This document shows positions 23,844 through 34,713 of a DNA stretch of 64,000 nucleotides, piece after piece. Numbering within the stretch: the stretch's first letter is position 1; every line of letters begins with the position of its first letter. This DNA is from Plutella xylostella. Its lineage: Eukaryota; Arthropoda; Insecta; Lepidoptera; Plutellidae. Both the position numbers and the translations under genes were made by a program. The notes beneath the pieces were generated by a model. It was not told where the DNA came from, did not search any database, and worked only from the letters and a program-made list of their open reading frames with translations. Location of the stretch: NCBI RefSeq assembly GCF_932276165.1, contig NC_064004.1, forward strand, positions 692,001-756,000, read 5' to 3'.

Positions 23844-23905
23844 TTGAGGAGTAATAAATAAATTGTTAGCTAATTGTTTTTATATTAACTGCCATTCGGC
23901 ACCTA

Positions 23906-25032
23906 TCACTCTGAATCTGGATGTTTTTCTTTCAAATGCGAATGCAGCAGACTTTTCTGCGAAAATCTGGCTTCACACAGCCCGCACTTGAAATCTTCGT
24001 GTGTTCTCAAATGTACAGCAAGGGCTGTCCTTCTGACAAACGTCTTTGGGCACACAGAACACCGAAACGGCCGCTCCCCAGTGTGTTTCGTCCTATGCCT
24101 TCCCAGTTCGTATTTAGTCTTGAACTGCCATTCGCAGAAATCACACTTGAAACTGCGCTCAAGAGGACAGTGTTGCCTCCGGTTGTGAACAAACCGCTTC
24201 GTGGTCGTGCTAAACGTGCTATCACAATGCTCACACTTGTATGCGACGGCCTTTTCGTTGTGTTTCTCGCTCATATGGTTGTTCCTATCATCGTATTTTG
24301 TGAATCGAATTTTGCAGTATGGGCACTGGTATCTAGGCGTCTTGCAGTGGACCTGGCTTTTGTGGGATTCCCTGGCTGCGAGCGTTGTGAAGGTCCTCCC
24401 ACATTCCTGGCAGGGGAACGGGCCGGTGTCGTGCGTGTAGCCATGCGCGCGCAGCCGGCTTGCAGTGATAAAACACTTGCCACACACTGAGCATATAAAG
24501 TGAGGGTAGTGGGAGTTCATATGCGTGTTAAGTTTCGAAAAGAAGCTAAACACTTCATGGCAGATGACGCATCGCCACTTGTCCTTGTTCAGTTCGAAGG
24601 GGACAACACCCTCGGAATAGTTCTCGTCATATTCGTATCCGTGCCGAATGACGTGGTCCTTCATGTCTGCGACATCAGAAAACGGGGCTTTGCATTCGCG
24701 GCACTGGCCCTCGGATATGTCGATTTTGATAGGGCGCCCCTTTTCACGGAATTTACTGTAAATATCTTTGGTGCTGTGGCTCTTGGAGCAAATATGAACG
24801 TGGCGTCTCAGACGAGAGAACTCTGTAAAGCTTTCCTCACAATATCCGCACCGGTATGTATTCAAAAGCCATCTAAAGGGACACACCGACCAACATCGCA
24901 GCACGGACGAAGCATTTGCCATAAGTTTTAATTGGGTTCGAGTCCTAGCGGACATTTCATAGGCTCTTTTGCCTTTTGCCTTCAGAAGCTGACCTGATGC
25001 GCTAGTTTTTGTTTCCGTTTCCTCCGGTTTTC
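23906..25032 (-). CDS. E11: terminal exon, 10 zinc fingers
   Basis: The exon encodes 374 residues. The acceptor TATTTTTCTTTTTTTAG is followed by GA. The linker KPEETETKTSASGQLLKAK leads to the head NASSVLRCWSVCPFRW. Finger 1 is CGYC-x12-H-x3-C. Ten fingers follow, with the HTGERPFRC linker between fingers 8 and 9; the last is CGLCEARF-x8-HLKEKH. It is about as close to E12 as any pair in the array: KDIYSKFRE/KDIFAKYRE after finger 1, and CRECKAPFS in finger 2. Bases upstream of the acceptor (TTGACGAGTATTTTT) are shared with E12 and E13. Confidence 0.92.
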
Positions 25033-25219
25033 CTAAAAAAAGAAAAATACTCGTCAATTCCCAAAGAAAGTATGAAAATACTGAGTATGATATTTTGGTT
25101 CCCATTATTTACGAGCAATGAAAAAGTTCCACATTCCCTGATTTGCTTTTCAAATTGTATGAAATAGTTATAACAACTACAAAAAATTCAAGTAAATAAA
25201 AAAAACAACACTTTTTTTA

Positions 25220-25610
25220 CCTTTTTGGTCTAGTGGTAGAAGCTTCGCTTCACGACTCAGAGGTCCCGGGTTCGATTCCCGGGTGGGACCATCAATTTGT
25301 GTTTCTAAATTGTGGTTCTAAGTTTGGTTAGGACATAGAAGGCTGATCACCTGATGTCCGAAACAGTGAAACGATCCATGCTGTCGGATGGGCATGTAAA
25401 GCAGTCGGTCCTGCGCCTAGCTCTCTCCAGTCGTGTCGGTCAATCCGTCCCATTGGGCTATGGGAGTGATGGAACAGAGAGTGCTCCTGTGTACTGCGCA
25501 CACACTTGGGCACTATAATCTACTCCTGCGTAGATGGCTGATCTCAATTGAGAATGGCCGCCGTGGCCGAAATTCGGCTAGGAGGACATTAATATTATTA
25601 TTATTATTTT
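25220..25610 (+). mobile_element. tRNA-derived SINE with (ATT)n tail
   Basis: TGGTCTAGTGGTAGAAGC resembles a tRNA D-arm with A box, and GGTTCGATTCC is an exact B-box match about 40 bases on. The acceptor arms do not pair, so this is not a working tRNA. A unique body follows, including a GGCCGCCGTGGCCGAAATTC block typical of moth SINEs. It ends in (ATT)n at 25592-25610. It lies in the intron just upstream (in transcription) of E11's neighbour E12's tail. Confidence 0.8.
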
Positions 25611-25651
25611 AATAGTAGATCCTACCTCAAATTATGATTTCCGACAGTTTT

Positions 25652-26793
25652 TTATGACTTTTGAGCTGGTTGCGGATGGTTTTCTTGCAAATGCGAGTAC
25701 AACAAACTCTTCACCGGAAAGCTGGTGTCACACAGCGGGCATTTGAAGTCTTTGTGAGTCCGGTAATGATTATTGAGCGCCACCTGCCCAAAGAACATTT
25801 CCGGGCACTCCGAACATTTGAAATTCCTCTCTCCATCGTGTATCACCATGTGCTTTTGCAGTTCATATCTGGTCTGGACCTGCGCGTCACAGAAGTCACA
25901 TTTGAAACTGCGTTGGCGCGGGAAGTGCGCCGACCGCGTGTGCGAAAACCGCCTCCCATTTGTGCTGAACGTCAAATCGCAATGCTGACACTTGTACGTG
26001 ACGGCCTTTTCGTTGTGCTTCTCACTCATATGGGCGTTCCTCTCGTCAAAGCTGGAGAAGCGTATCTTGCAGTATCGGCATTTATATCTGGGGTTGCTGT
26101 TGTGGGTTTGCGCTTTGTGTGACTGCCTGGCCTTATTCGTAGTGAAGACTCTTCCGCAGTCTGCGCAGGGGAAAGCCCCGGTGCGGTGTAGGCTACTGTG
26201 CGTATTCAGTCTCTGTGACGTCATGAACGCCTTCCCACACACGGAGCATACGTAGAGCGGGTAGTGCTTGTTCATGTGCTCCATAAGCGATTTGAAGAAG
26301 CCGAAAACTTCGTGGCAGATGACGCACCGCCAGAGGTCGTTGTTGAGCTCGAATGGAATAACACCTTCGGAATAGTTCACATCGAACTCGTATCCGTGCC
26401 GAAAGACGTGGTCCTTCATGTCTTCTATATTAGAAAACGGGGCTTTACATTCGCGGCATGTGCTTTCGGTTACATCAATTCTTAGAGGGTTCTTTTCACG
26501 GTATTTTGCGAAAATATCTTTGGCACTGTGGCTTTTGGAGCAGATCTGGCTGTGACTTCGGAGGCGAGTGACTTCTGGGAAGCTTTCCTCGCAATATGCA
26601 CACCAGAATATATTCTGTTTCCACTTGAAGGGACACACCGACCAACAACGCAACACCGACGTTGCATTTGCCATAAATTTTAAGCGGTTTAGAGTCTTAG
26701 CGCATACTATTCGGTTTCTTTTCCTTTTTGGCTTCAGGAGCTCATTTGACTCACTTGTGTTTTTTTCACTGGATTCAGTTTCCTTCAGTTTTC
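25652..26793 (-). CDS. E12: terminal exon, 10 zinc fingers
   Basis: The exon encodes 379 residues. The acceptor TATTTTTCTCTTTTTAG is followed by GA. The linker (KLKETESSEKNTSES, then PKRKRNR) resembles that of E11, and the head NATSVLRCWSVCPFKW follows ATG GCA. Finger 1 is CAYC-x12-H-x4-C. Finger 8, CDFCDAQVQTRYELQKH, has Val where the core Phe is usual. Ten fingers end CPLCDTSF-x8-HLQENH, then PQPAQKS. E10, E11 and E12 form one tandem subfamily. Confidence 0.92.
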
Positions 26794-27251
26794 CTAAAAA
26801 GAGAAAAATACTCGTAAATTCGCTAAGATTTTATGACAAAGTAGCGATTCCACGACCGCCTCATATCTCTTTTGTACCCTGTGGGAATACCAGGTTTAGA
26901 ATTTTATTATGAATTTTTGAACTTCATTGAAGTTGTGATTTTGTAATTAATTAAGTACTTACTGTAACTTCAGATTTTGTAGTTAATCATGTACTTAACA
27001 TACTTACTTATTAGTAGGCCTGATATTTGATATTTAAACATGTATAGAAAAATAGGTACTGCCTACACTTTTTATCCATTCAAATATCTGAATATTTTTT
27101 GTAATCATACACCTAAATTGAAGGCCATGATCTTCAACGAAAGTGCCAAAAAATTCCTCGATTTAAAAATAAAGGAAGCTAATCTTTCCTAAACCTAACG
27201 GGAATATGTATCTAAGAAACTGAAAACCCATTAATTAAATTAACTATGTAA
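26794..27251. other. spacer E13-E12
   Basis: AT-rich, with no coding exon or clear repeat. Confidence 0.4.
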
Positions 27252-27257
27252 TTTATT
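27252..27257 (-). terminator. poly(A) signal AATAAA for E13
   Basis: A minus-strand AATAAA lies 67 bases downstream of the E13 stop codon. Confidence 0.45.
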
Positions 27258-27323
27258 CAACTAATTATAATAGCGTTATTAACAAAATCTTAAGTCTAAA
27301 GAGAGTACCAAAATTATTTCGTA

Positions 27324-28816
27324 CTAAACATCATAATGCTTTTTAGCGATATGCGTTTCTAACGTATGTTTGGTCGCAAATGTCTTCGGACACTGACCAC
27401 ACGTATACTTGACTTCAGGGTCCTTCTTCACCCTGTGTGTTCTTTCCATATGGTTATACTTCGCAGACCTAGACTTGAAAGACTTCTGACAAGTTGTGCA
27501 CTCGTAAGACCCTGAGCCTGGGACATAGTTGTGAACCTCAATAAGGTGATGTCTTCTCGTATTCCAACTCGGAAACCTCGGTTTATCCTTGCAATGAGTG
27601 CAGGTATACAAATTGGTTGGATGGTTAGCTTTGAAGTGTGCGCTTCTCTCCTCAGCCGTGGCAAAGGCCGCCACACACCGGTTACATTTGAATTTATTCT
27701 CGTGCGGTATCTTGGTATGCGCTAGTAAACTGGACTCTGTAATAAAACCTTCACCGCATGTGTCACAGACGAAGTTTTGGAAATGGACCAATGTGTGTTT
27801 GGAGAGAGAATCAAAGTCCGCAAATTCATTGGGGCACATAGCGCATTTGTAATGGATACCCTCTTTCAGGAAGAAGGGTAGGACTCCGTGCTGTCCGTCA
27901 GACGACAGCGGTTGCTGGTGGGCCTCTCTCAAGTGATCAACTAAACATTCCAAATCGGGGATAATTTCTAGGCACAGTTTACATTGTAAGTTCGTTATAT
28001 CAATTTTAATGAAGTCGTTGCCGAGACGTTTGTAAAACGCCTTAGTGATATCATAATTTGCGTGTCTGGTGTTCATGTGGTGCCTCAGGCCATTGGGGTC
28101 GATGGACTGGACCCGGCAGAAGATGCAACTGAAGTTCTTCTGCCAGATTCTAAAAGGGTAAGCCGTGGAACATTTGAGAATGATATGGGCGTTGTTTCTC
28201 GAATTGCTAACTGAGGACTCTCGCGCTTTGTAATTTATTTTGAAGCATTTTACAACTCTGTTGTGGTTGCGCAAAGTGTTCTCAGTCACGAAGCTGCTTC
28301 CACATTTGTCACAGGTGAAGTTTTTAAAGTGATCTACGATATGTCTGTTGAGAAGTAGGAATTCAGAGAAGATCTTGTCACAGTACACGCAAAGCCACTC
28401 TCCGTTTGAGATTTCCTTGTAAGGGAATACACCGTATGGAACATCGAAATGGATTTTGATGCTATGTTCTTGACTCAAATGTTCCATAAGGTTATTCACG
28501 TTATCCATGTCAGCTGAGCAAATTTTACATTTCAAATCCGTAATGTCGATTTTTAAATATTCGTGCAGTTTACAGAATGCCTTGTTTATATCCATGTTTT
28601 GATGATTTGACCGATGATGATTCCTAAGATCAGACATCGAGTCATAGGTTTGGGAGCAATAGGAGCATTTAATCTCACTGTAACGTGTTTTGAAAGGGTA
28701 AGCGGTAGAGAACTTTAAAATAATTTCGGAATTCCACCGTTGAGCTTGGCCATGATTTATTATTATCTTGTATCCAGTTTCACTTTGGATTTCCACTTCA
28801 ATATCCTGAATTGACC
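27324..28816 (-). CDS. E13: double exon, two heads and 12 zinc fingers in one frame
   Basis: The exon encodes 496 residues, the longest in the window. The acceptor TATTTTTTCTTTTTTAG is followed by GG. Module 1 has the head EIILKFSTAYPFKT and four fingers, the fourth degenerate (H-x5-C). Then, without an intron, a second complete head NAHIILKCSTAYPFRI starts near residue 205 and eight more fingers follow. Between them the sequence GAGTCCTCAG/TT keeps a phase-1 acceptor position but has lost a good pyrimidine tract. Finger 10, CTHCKDKPRF, has an insertion. This looks like two array units merged by loss of the sequence between them. Confidence 0.9.
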
Positions 28817-28967
28817 CTAAAAAAGAAAAAATACGAGTCAATATAGGCCATGCTAAATGCACGTTATTTTATACGTTATGCAAAAATGCGAATGATAGCA
28901 AATAAGTTAGGTATACGGTATGATTCGCTTTTGTTATCAGGGTTTGTAATGTTTCAATTATTTTGAA
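28817..28967. other. intronic sequence upstream of E13
   Basis: Carries the E13 acceptor and the conserved block ATTGACTCGTATTTTTTC just upstream of it. Nothing else is seen. Confidence 0.4.
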
Positions 28968-29249
28968 GAACTGTGTCTATATTAAGTTGAATATTGCACA
29001 TTTAATGATTATAATTAGTTGACTAGGATGTCACTGATGCAAAACAATCAAAAAAGTATTAATAAAATGGTTAGTTTTTTAAATATTTGGCTTTTAAACA
29101 TAAATTTTGGCAAAATTATAAAAAAAAACTTAAATAACTCAGAAATGGTTGAGTTTCGGATAATGCATTATGGGGTTCAATCGGCTGAAAATGCCTTTGT
29201 CTATAACCCATTTGAAGGAAAACATCGACTTTCCAATCACCCTGTATAA
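28968..29249. repeat. dispersed repeat, copy 2
   Basis: Matches window positions 1-297 over nearly its whole length, ending CACCCTGTATAAT. A 76-codon frame inside is a by-product. It lies in the spacer between E14 and E13. Confidence 0.8.
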
Positions 29250-29788
29250 TTATTAATAAGTGACTTGAATCGTATATTACTATTTTTCATTTTGTAATTG
29301 TATATTTTTTAATCTTATCAAATTTTATTCCTGCACCGCCTGTGGGTTGGGTAGAAAATGTTTTTGGCACTATCTACTACACTAATTTTATCATGTGTGC
29401 AATAAATAAATAAATAATAGGTATACTGTATTCATTCTTATTTGGCACAAAAGGTAAACAATCTTTGTGTGTCTATTTAATCAAAATACCACTAAACAAG
29501 TACCTAAACTACAGCCAAAATAAATGGTTCAATTACCAAAAACATAATTTTTGTTTGTAAGTATTTCATTTGTCAAAATGTTTTATTTTATAACTTAGTT
29601 TTTTTATTATTTCAAATAAAAAGACTCTCCAAGACTGCTCAAAATCCGTGACAAGTAAGAAAAAATACATTGTATGTAGGTATTACCGTTTCTAAGAATG
29701 TAATATGTTATTCAATTTCCGCTAATATCTCCAGCTTTTCGAAGCATCCATGCGTGTCAAAAACATAACGATTGGAATATATTCTATT
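29250..29788. other. spacer with LINE 3' scraps below E14
   Basis: AATAAATAAATAAATAATAGG near 29400 and TATTCTATTCTATTC at 29780-29795 resemble retroposon tails. The second has the same tail unit as LINE B (2400-2430) and overlaps the E14 stop codon. Confidence 0.5.
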
Positions 29789-30606
29789 CTATTCTACATA
29801 TTCTTGCTTCACAGTTGCTTGACTCTTAAAGTCTTCCTCGTTGGCATGCGTTTTAAAGTGTTTTGTAAAAGCCTTCCTGTTAGGGAAAGACAATCCGCAT
29901 GGGCAGGTTAACTTAATTTTAGGCATCCCATGCTTAACGTTCTGATGTATCTTCTTAACAGTCCAAGACAGGAACCGTTCACCGCATTCAGTGCAAACGA
30001 AGGGAAAGCATTTTTCCGAGGTCCTCAAGTGCAAAGTGCGAGATTTTTGGTCGGGAAAGGTTTTTTTGCATCTTTTGCAGACCAAATCCTTCGAGTGACT
30101 ATACGTCACATGGTATTTCAAACTGCCTACAGTAATGTAACTCTTCCCGCAGACTTCGCAAAAATAATTTTTGTAGTGGGACGGCATATGCTTAAGCAGT
30201 GTTGTGAATTGGGAGCAAATCTCCTTACAGATGAAACAGGCCCATTTGTCTTCGTCAAAACAGAAAGGTTGCAGGCCAACGTCTGCGTTCAAATCCACTT
30301 TAGAGTCATGCTTTTTATATATATGCTGGGCAGCATCTTTAAGTGTACCAAAGGGAAGGTGGCATTTGCGACAGCGCAAATCTGTAGCATCAACTTTGAC
30401 GTAATTCACGTTATTCTTAGAGTGTAAGAAGGCGTTTTGCGCTACAAATTTCGTATGTTTCTCATTCATGTGGAGCCGGTACAGTTTTGGCTTTTCGAAT
30501 GTGTCGGAGCAGTACACGCACATCATGAGTTTCCCCCGCACTCGGAATGGGAAGGCAGTAGTGTGCTTCACCACGGCCAGTGCGTTCTTCCTTGCTTGCA
30601 CTAGGC
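29789..30606 (-). CDS. E14: truncated terminal exon, 7 zinc fingers
   Basis: The exon encodes 271 residues. The acceptor TCACTCTTGTTCTAG is followed by GC. The linker is very short (LVQARK) before the head NALAVVKHTTAFPFRV. Seven fingers follow. Finger 5 ends H-x5-C (LRTSEKC) and finger 7 is reduced to CPCGLSF, with only one residue between its cysteines. The frame ends VKQEYVE in a (GAATA)n tract that looks like a retroposon tail, so the usual last three fingers seem to have been lost. Confidence 0.85.
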
Positions 30607-30829
30607 CTAGAACAAGAGTGAGAAATACTTATTTTAATTTATACTTTTTAGAGAATTTATTGTTTTGGGTAGTTTGTAGACTTGGTGCCAATTTCTCCAT
30701 AGTCGGTTAGAGCATAACCAGAGAGTAATGGTTGACTTTTAACACATCTGTCATGAATTTTATATGGAGATGACGTATAATTGATAACCAATCCCTGTAA
30801 TTATGTCAATTTCATTATTTTAATTAGTT
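30607..30829. other. intronic sequence upstream of E14
   Basis: Nothing recognised apart from the acceptor region. Confidence 0.35.
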
Positions 30830-31062
30830 TATTAAAGAGTAAGAAATGCAAAACAACCAAAAAAGTTATTAAAATATGGCTAGCTTTTTTATTTTCAGTT
30901 TTAAGCTTAAAATGTTAATCAAAATATTTAAAAAAAACTTAAATATTAAATGTCTTGGAAATGAATGTTTTGGATAATGCATTATAGGGTTCAATCGACT
31001 GGAAATGCCTTCCTCTACCACCTCCTGAAAGGATCAGGTCTACTTACCAATAACCCTGTATA
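30830..31062. repeat. dispersed repeat, copy 3 (diverged)
   Basis: Shares GCAAAACAACCAAAAAAGTT, GGATAATGCATTATAGGGTT and CAATCGACTGGAAATGCCTT with copies 1 and 2, and ends ACCCTGTATA. It is more diverged than the other two. Confidence 0.65.
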
Positions 31063-31533
31063 TTCAACTACAGTTGCTTTTTTTCACTCAGTACCCTAAA
31101 CTAAATAAATATTCAGCAGTAACTTTAGGCCTAAATATCTTTTATATTCTGGTAAAGCCTTTTTCGTGTGAATTATCCCCTAATTGAGAATACCAGATGT
31201 AATCGTAGATACTTAACTTATAGATAGGTACCTATGATGTAATGATTTTGGAAAGCCAAATGAAACATTAATATATGAGGAAACATATTTATTTAATTAA
31301 TTAAACACTTATTTAATTGATAAAAACAAAACTTAACGCCATCATATTGGCTTTACTTATACAAAAAAAATGGTACACAAAATGATGTTTTAACCTCCAC
31401 AATTTTTTTTCCTGTTTCTATAACATTTTAAAACCTAACTTTTAACTTTGGGATTAAGGACCAATAACTATAATATCGTTATAGTTTAAGAAAGAATTAA
31501 ACATTATTATTTGCAATATGATTAGATCTTTTA

Positions 31534-31673
31534 GGGCTGATTTTTCAATGGTCAGATAAGTGTTATCTGAAGAATAAAATTGTTGCTGTCATTGTCTAAT
31601 ACAAACATTCAGCTGTGACAGCAACAGTTTTATTCCTCAGATAACACTTATCTGACTTTTGAAAAATCAGCCC
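31534..31673. mobile_element. foldback MITE with TTA target duplication
   Basis: A nearly perfect 59-bp inverted repeat forms a 140-bp element: GGGCTGATTTTTCA at the left end and TGAAAAATCAGCCC at the right (one T/A-rich mismatch area). TTA flanks both ends (31531-31533 and 31674-31676). A 3-bp TWA duplication suggests the PIF/Harbinger group. There is no coding capacity. Confidence 0.8.
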
Positions 31674-31676
31674 TTA

Positions 31677-32381
31677 GATAAAAAAATACTCAGACAACAT
31701 CGTATTGGCTATCTAGCTAATTTATACAAAAATATTCTGTCACATGAAAAGACGTTTTAAAGTCTACGAAAAAGTTTCTTGGAAACATTGAAACCTATAG
31801 GTATTTAATATAGTCACCCAAAAGTCAGTGACGCTCGAGTATGTTAAGTAATTTTATAGTGTATATTTATAGTGTGTATTTTTATAGTGTGTATATTTAT
31901 AATTTTAAATTGAAGTATGTCGGAATTTGAGACACTAATTTAATAAGAGTATTTTTAATTTTACTGCTCTCGTTAATTTAATAAAAAAATGTTAAGATCG
32001 GCTTAATGACGTCAGTGGCTTCCGTGCAGCCGTTGACGTCATCAAAATCGTACATTTTTATTCTCTTTGGTTGAAACTTTAACCTTGCGCGTCTTGACCG
32101 TCTTGAAGGATGAATTATATTTTCATTTTTGATAATATAATCGGAATCCTTGAATATTTTTTTAAAGAATGAGTCCCTTATTAGGAAGATAATTTCTCGA
32201 AACGGTTTTGGAATTAGCATAAAAAAATATACTTAACATACCGAATTTTACTCAAAATATCAACATTTAATCTGAACTCAAGCCAAATTTGGTTAACCGG
32301 GAAGTTAAATTACTTATAACACAAACATCACCTACAGTTTTCCATTGGTCTATATAGATTATATAATTTATATCATATTTT
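31677..32381. other. spacer E15-E14
   Basis: AT-rich. An 80-codon minus-strand frame at 31978-32220 has no recognised motif. No array exon. Confidence 0.4.
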
Positions 32382-32387
32382 TTTATT
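32382..32387 (-). terminator. poly(A) signal AATAAA overlapping the E15 stop
   Basis: The minus-strand AATAAA begins inside the TAA stop codon (32386-32388), so a transcript cut just after it would have almost no 3' UTR. Confidence 0.4.
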
Positions 32388-33344
32388 ACTTATGCTGAAT
32401 TGCTATGTGTCTATTCAGCCCTTTGAGCCGGGTATAACATTTGCTACACTGTGTACATTTATACGTCCTATCCTTCGTATGACTGGCCATGTGGTCTTCC
32501 AATCGCGTTTGCGTGTAACACTTCATCCCGCATTCTTTGCACACAAACACTACTTTACTATGATGCAACTTGAAATGCACATAAAATCTATTTGATGTTG
32601 AGAACACTTGCTCGCATTCGGTACAAGGAAACGTCCTCACCGGCAGTGAATGGGCTGAAACACGGTGATCCTGCCTCAATCTCTTAGTGCGAAATCGCGT
32701 TTTACACTCTCTACAGCCATACTCGTAACATCTTTTTGAATTTTGCACGTGCTCCTTCCTAGCATCTAGAGTGTCAAACTCTTGCTTGCACCTTACACAA
32801 GGGTAACCCTTTAATGTGTGACGGTAAGTCATATGCACTAGCAAGCCTGGCTTCGTCAGAAAAGACTTGCCGCAAAGTTCGCAGACAAACGCCTTGTAGT
32901 GATCGACCACGTGTTTGGTCATCTGTCTGAGACCTGGGAAGTTTATGTCGCAGTAGCCACAAAGCAGCCTCCCGCCGTCATACTTGTTCGGTAGGAGTTC
33001 GACATCGGCTTCCGCGCACACGTCCAGATCGTGGGTATACTGCAGATGCTCAACAATGGCTTTTATGTTTCCAAGTGGAACGAAGCAGAGTCTACACTTG
33101 ATGTCAGTGCAGTCAACCCTGAGCATCGAGTTGTTAAGATTATCAAACGCGGTCTTGAAGTCAAATGTTTCGTGTTCGTCGTTGATATGCTGCCGATGCA
33201 TTGTGGGATCAGAGAAAGTATCAGAACAGTAAACGCAACAGATGGTGTCACCATCGAGCCTGTAGGGGCAAGCGGTAGTGTACTTCACTATATGCTCGGC
33301 GTTCTGCCTTGCCGCGCCATTTTTCAGGGAAGGCTCTTTGATGT
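32386..33344 (-). CDS. E15: terminal exon, 9 zinc fingers
   Basis: The exon encodes 318 residues. The acceptor TTTCTTTGTTCTAG is followed by AC, so the split codon is Asp if the donor base is G. No ATG occurs before finger 1. The head NAEHIVKYTTACPYRL leads to GDTICCVYC. Nine fingers follow; finger 5 is C2HC (HVQNSKRC) and finger 8 is CKECGMKC. The last is CTQCSKCY-x8-HIAIQH. A 94-bp block covering the head (33227-33320) is identical to one in E17. E15-E18 form one subfamily. Confidence 0.92.
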
Positions 33345-33763
33345 CTAGAACAAAGAAACATGCTCAGTCAGTGACGCTAGTTTTATTAGTGTGTTGGGTT
33401 TAATCCGATAACTTTATTACGATGGAATACCGATATACTATTCTATTCGCAATCCCTCGAATATTCGCGAAAACACGAGTTACCAAATCATCCGCTTATC
33501 AAATTTACAATTCTGTATAATAAATATACATTTAATTGAACAAACACATTTAACAACAACAACTAAAACAGAAAATAATACAATAAGTACAACAAAAACT
33601 GCCACACAAAACAAACAATTAGAAATTAATAAGACATGCCTCCTGTGTCCTGAACAAGAAAGTATTCAGGTAAAGGGATAAGATTTCTGATTCCTATCTG
33701 TATTCTCATTATAAATTCGAAAAGAGAAACGAATTCTTGGCCAATATTTTCAACGAACTAGTT
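33345..33763. other. spacer E16-E15
   Basis: Carries the conserved upstream block AGTCACTGACTGAGCATG next to the E15 acceptor. The rest is AT-rich with nothing recognised. Confidence 0.4.
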
Positions 33764-34713
33764 TTAATGATGGCTCGCTAGGTGACGCTTCATGGTTTTA
33801 TCATAGGAAAAACAGTTGTCACACTTTGGACATTTGTAATTCTTCTCTTTCGTATGGCTGGCCATATGTTCTTGTAAACGCTTCGCAGTAAGCCACTTCC
33901 TTCCGCAAAATTTGCAGGCAAACATTTCGTTACTACTATGTTGAGACTGATAATGAACAAAGTATCTTCTTGACGTTGTGAATACCTCCGCACATACAGT
34001 GCACGGATACGTTTTGACCACAGCATGAACATCCGCCATGTGTTGCTGCCTCGATTTCCACGTCAAAAATCGATCGTCACACTTCTGCGGACACGAGTAC
34101 GGCCAACATTGTCTAGAATTGTTCTGGTGCTCCTTCTTAGCCTTTTTATTTTCAAACTCCTGCTTGCACTTTGGACATGAGTATCCCTTCTTATGGTGTT
34201 TCGTCTTCATATGAAACAGAAGGCCGTATTTGGTCAGGAAAGGCTTGGCACAAAGGTCACAGATCACCGGCCGATAGTGAGCCTTCACATGAGTCATCAA
34301 CTGCAAAAAGCCTGGGAGGTTTTTGTCGCAGTAGCCACAAACTAGTTTATCGTTTACATACTTATTCGGCACAATGGTTATACCACTATCCGCGCACACG
34401 TTCATATCGTGAGAGGACTGCAGGTGCATGATCATGGCTTTTATGTCTTGAACCGGAATGAGGCAAACTCTGCACTTGAGGTCAGTGCAGTCAACTCTCA
34501 CCATCGCAATTTGTTTGAATGCCATCTTGTAATTAAATGTTTGGTGTTCTTCGATGACATGATGGCGGTGCAGTTTAGGCTCAGTGAAGGTATTAGAACA
34601 GTAAACGCAACAGATGGTGTCACCATCGAGTCTGTAGGGGCAGGCGGTAGTGTACTTCACTATGTACTCAGCGCACTGCCTAGGCGCGCCATACACGGAA
34701 GGCTTTATGAAGT
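33764..34713 (-). CDS. E16: terminal exon, 9 zinc fingers
   Basis: The exon encodes 315 residues. The acceptor TTTCTTTGTTTTAG is followed by AC. The linker FIKPSVYGAPRQ leads to the head AEYIVKYTTACPYRL. Nine fingers follow. Finger 5 ends HQNNSRQC (C2HC), and finger 6 starts CPQKC, three residues rather than two being expected between cysteines only if the first Cys pairs with the later one. The last finger is CPKCDNCF-x8-HLASHH. In the first spacer it has one residue fewer than E15. Confidence 0.9.

Noticed and set aside
23921..24490. Long plus-strand frame (189 codons) opposite E11
   Set aside because: It is the mirror of a zinc-finger coding exon; no homology and no splice or start context. 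The same holds for 22316-22822, 42764-43372 and 29930-30427.
25225..25292. Possible tRNA gene (A box and B box present)
   Set aside because: The 5' and 3' acceptor arms do not pair and a SINE body with an (ATT)n tail follows; annotated as SINE.
31978..32220. 80-codon minus-strand frame between E14 and E15
   Set aside because: No finger, no head motif, no acceptor of the array type and no homology recognised.
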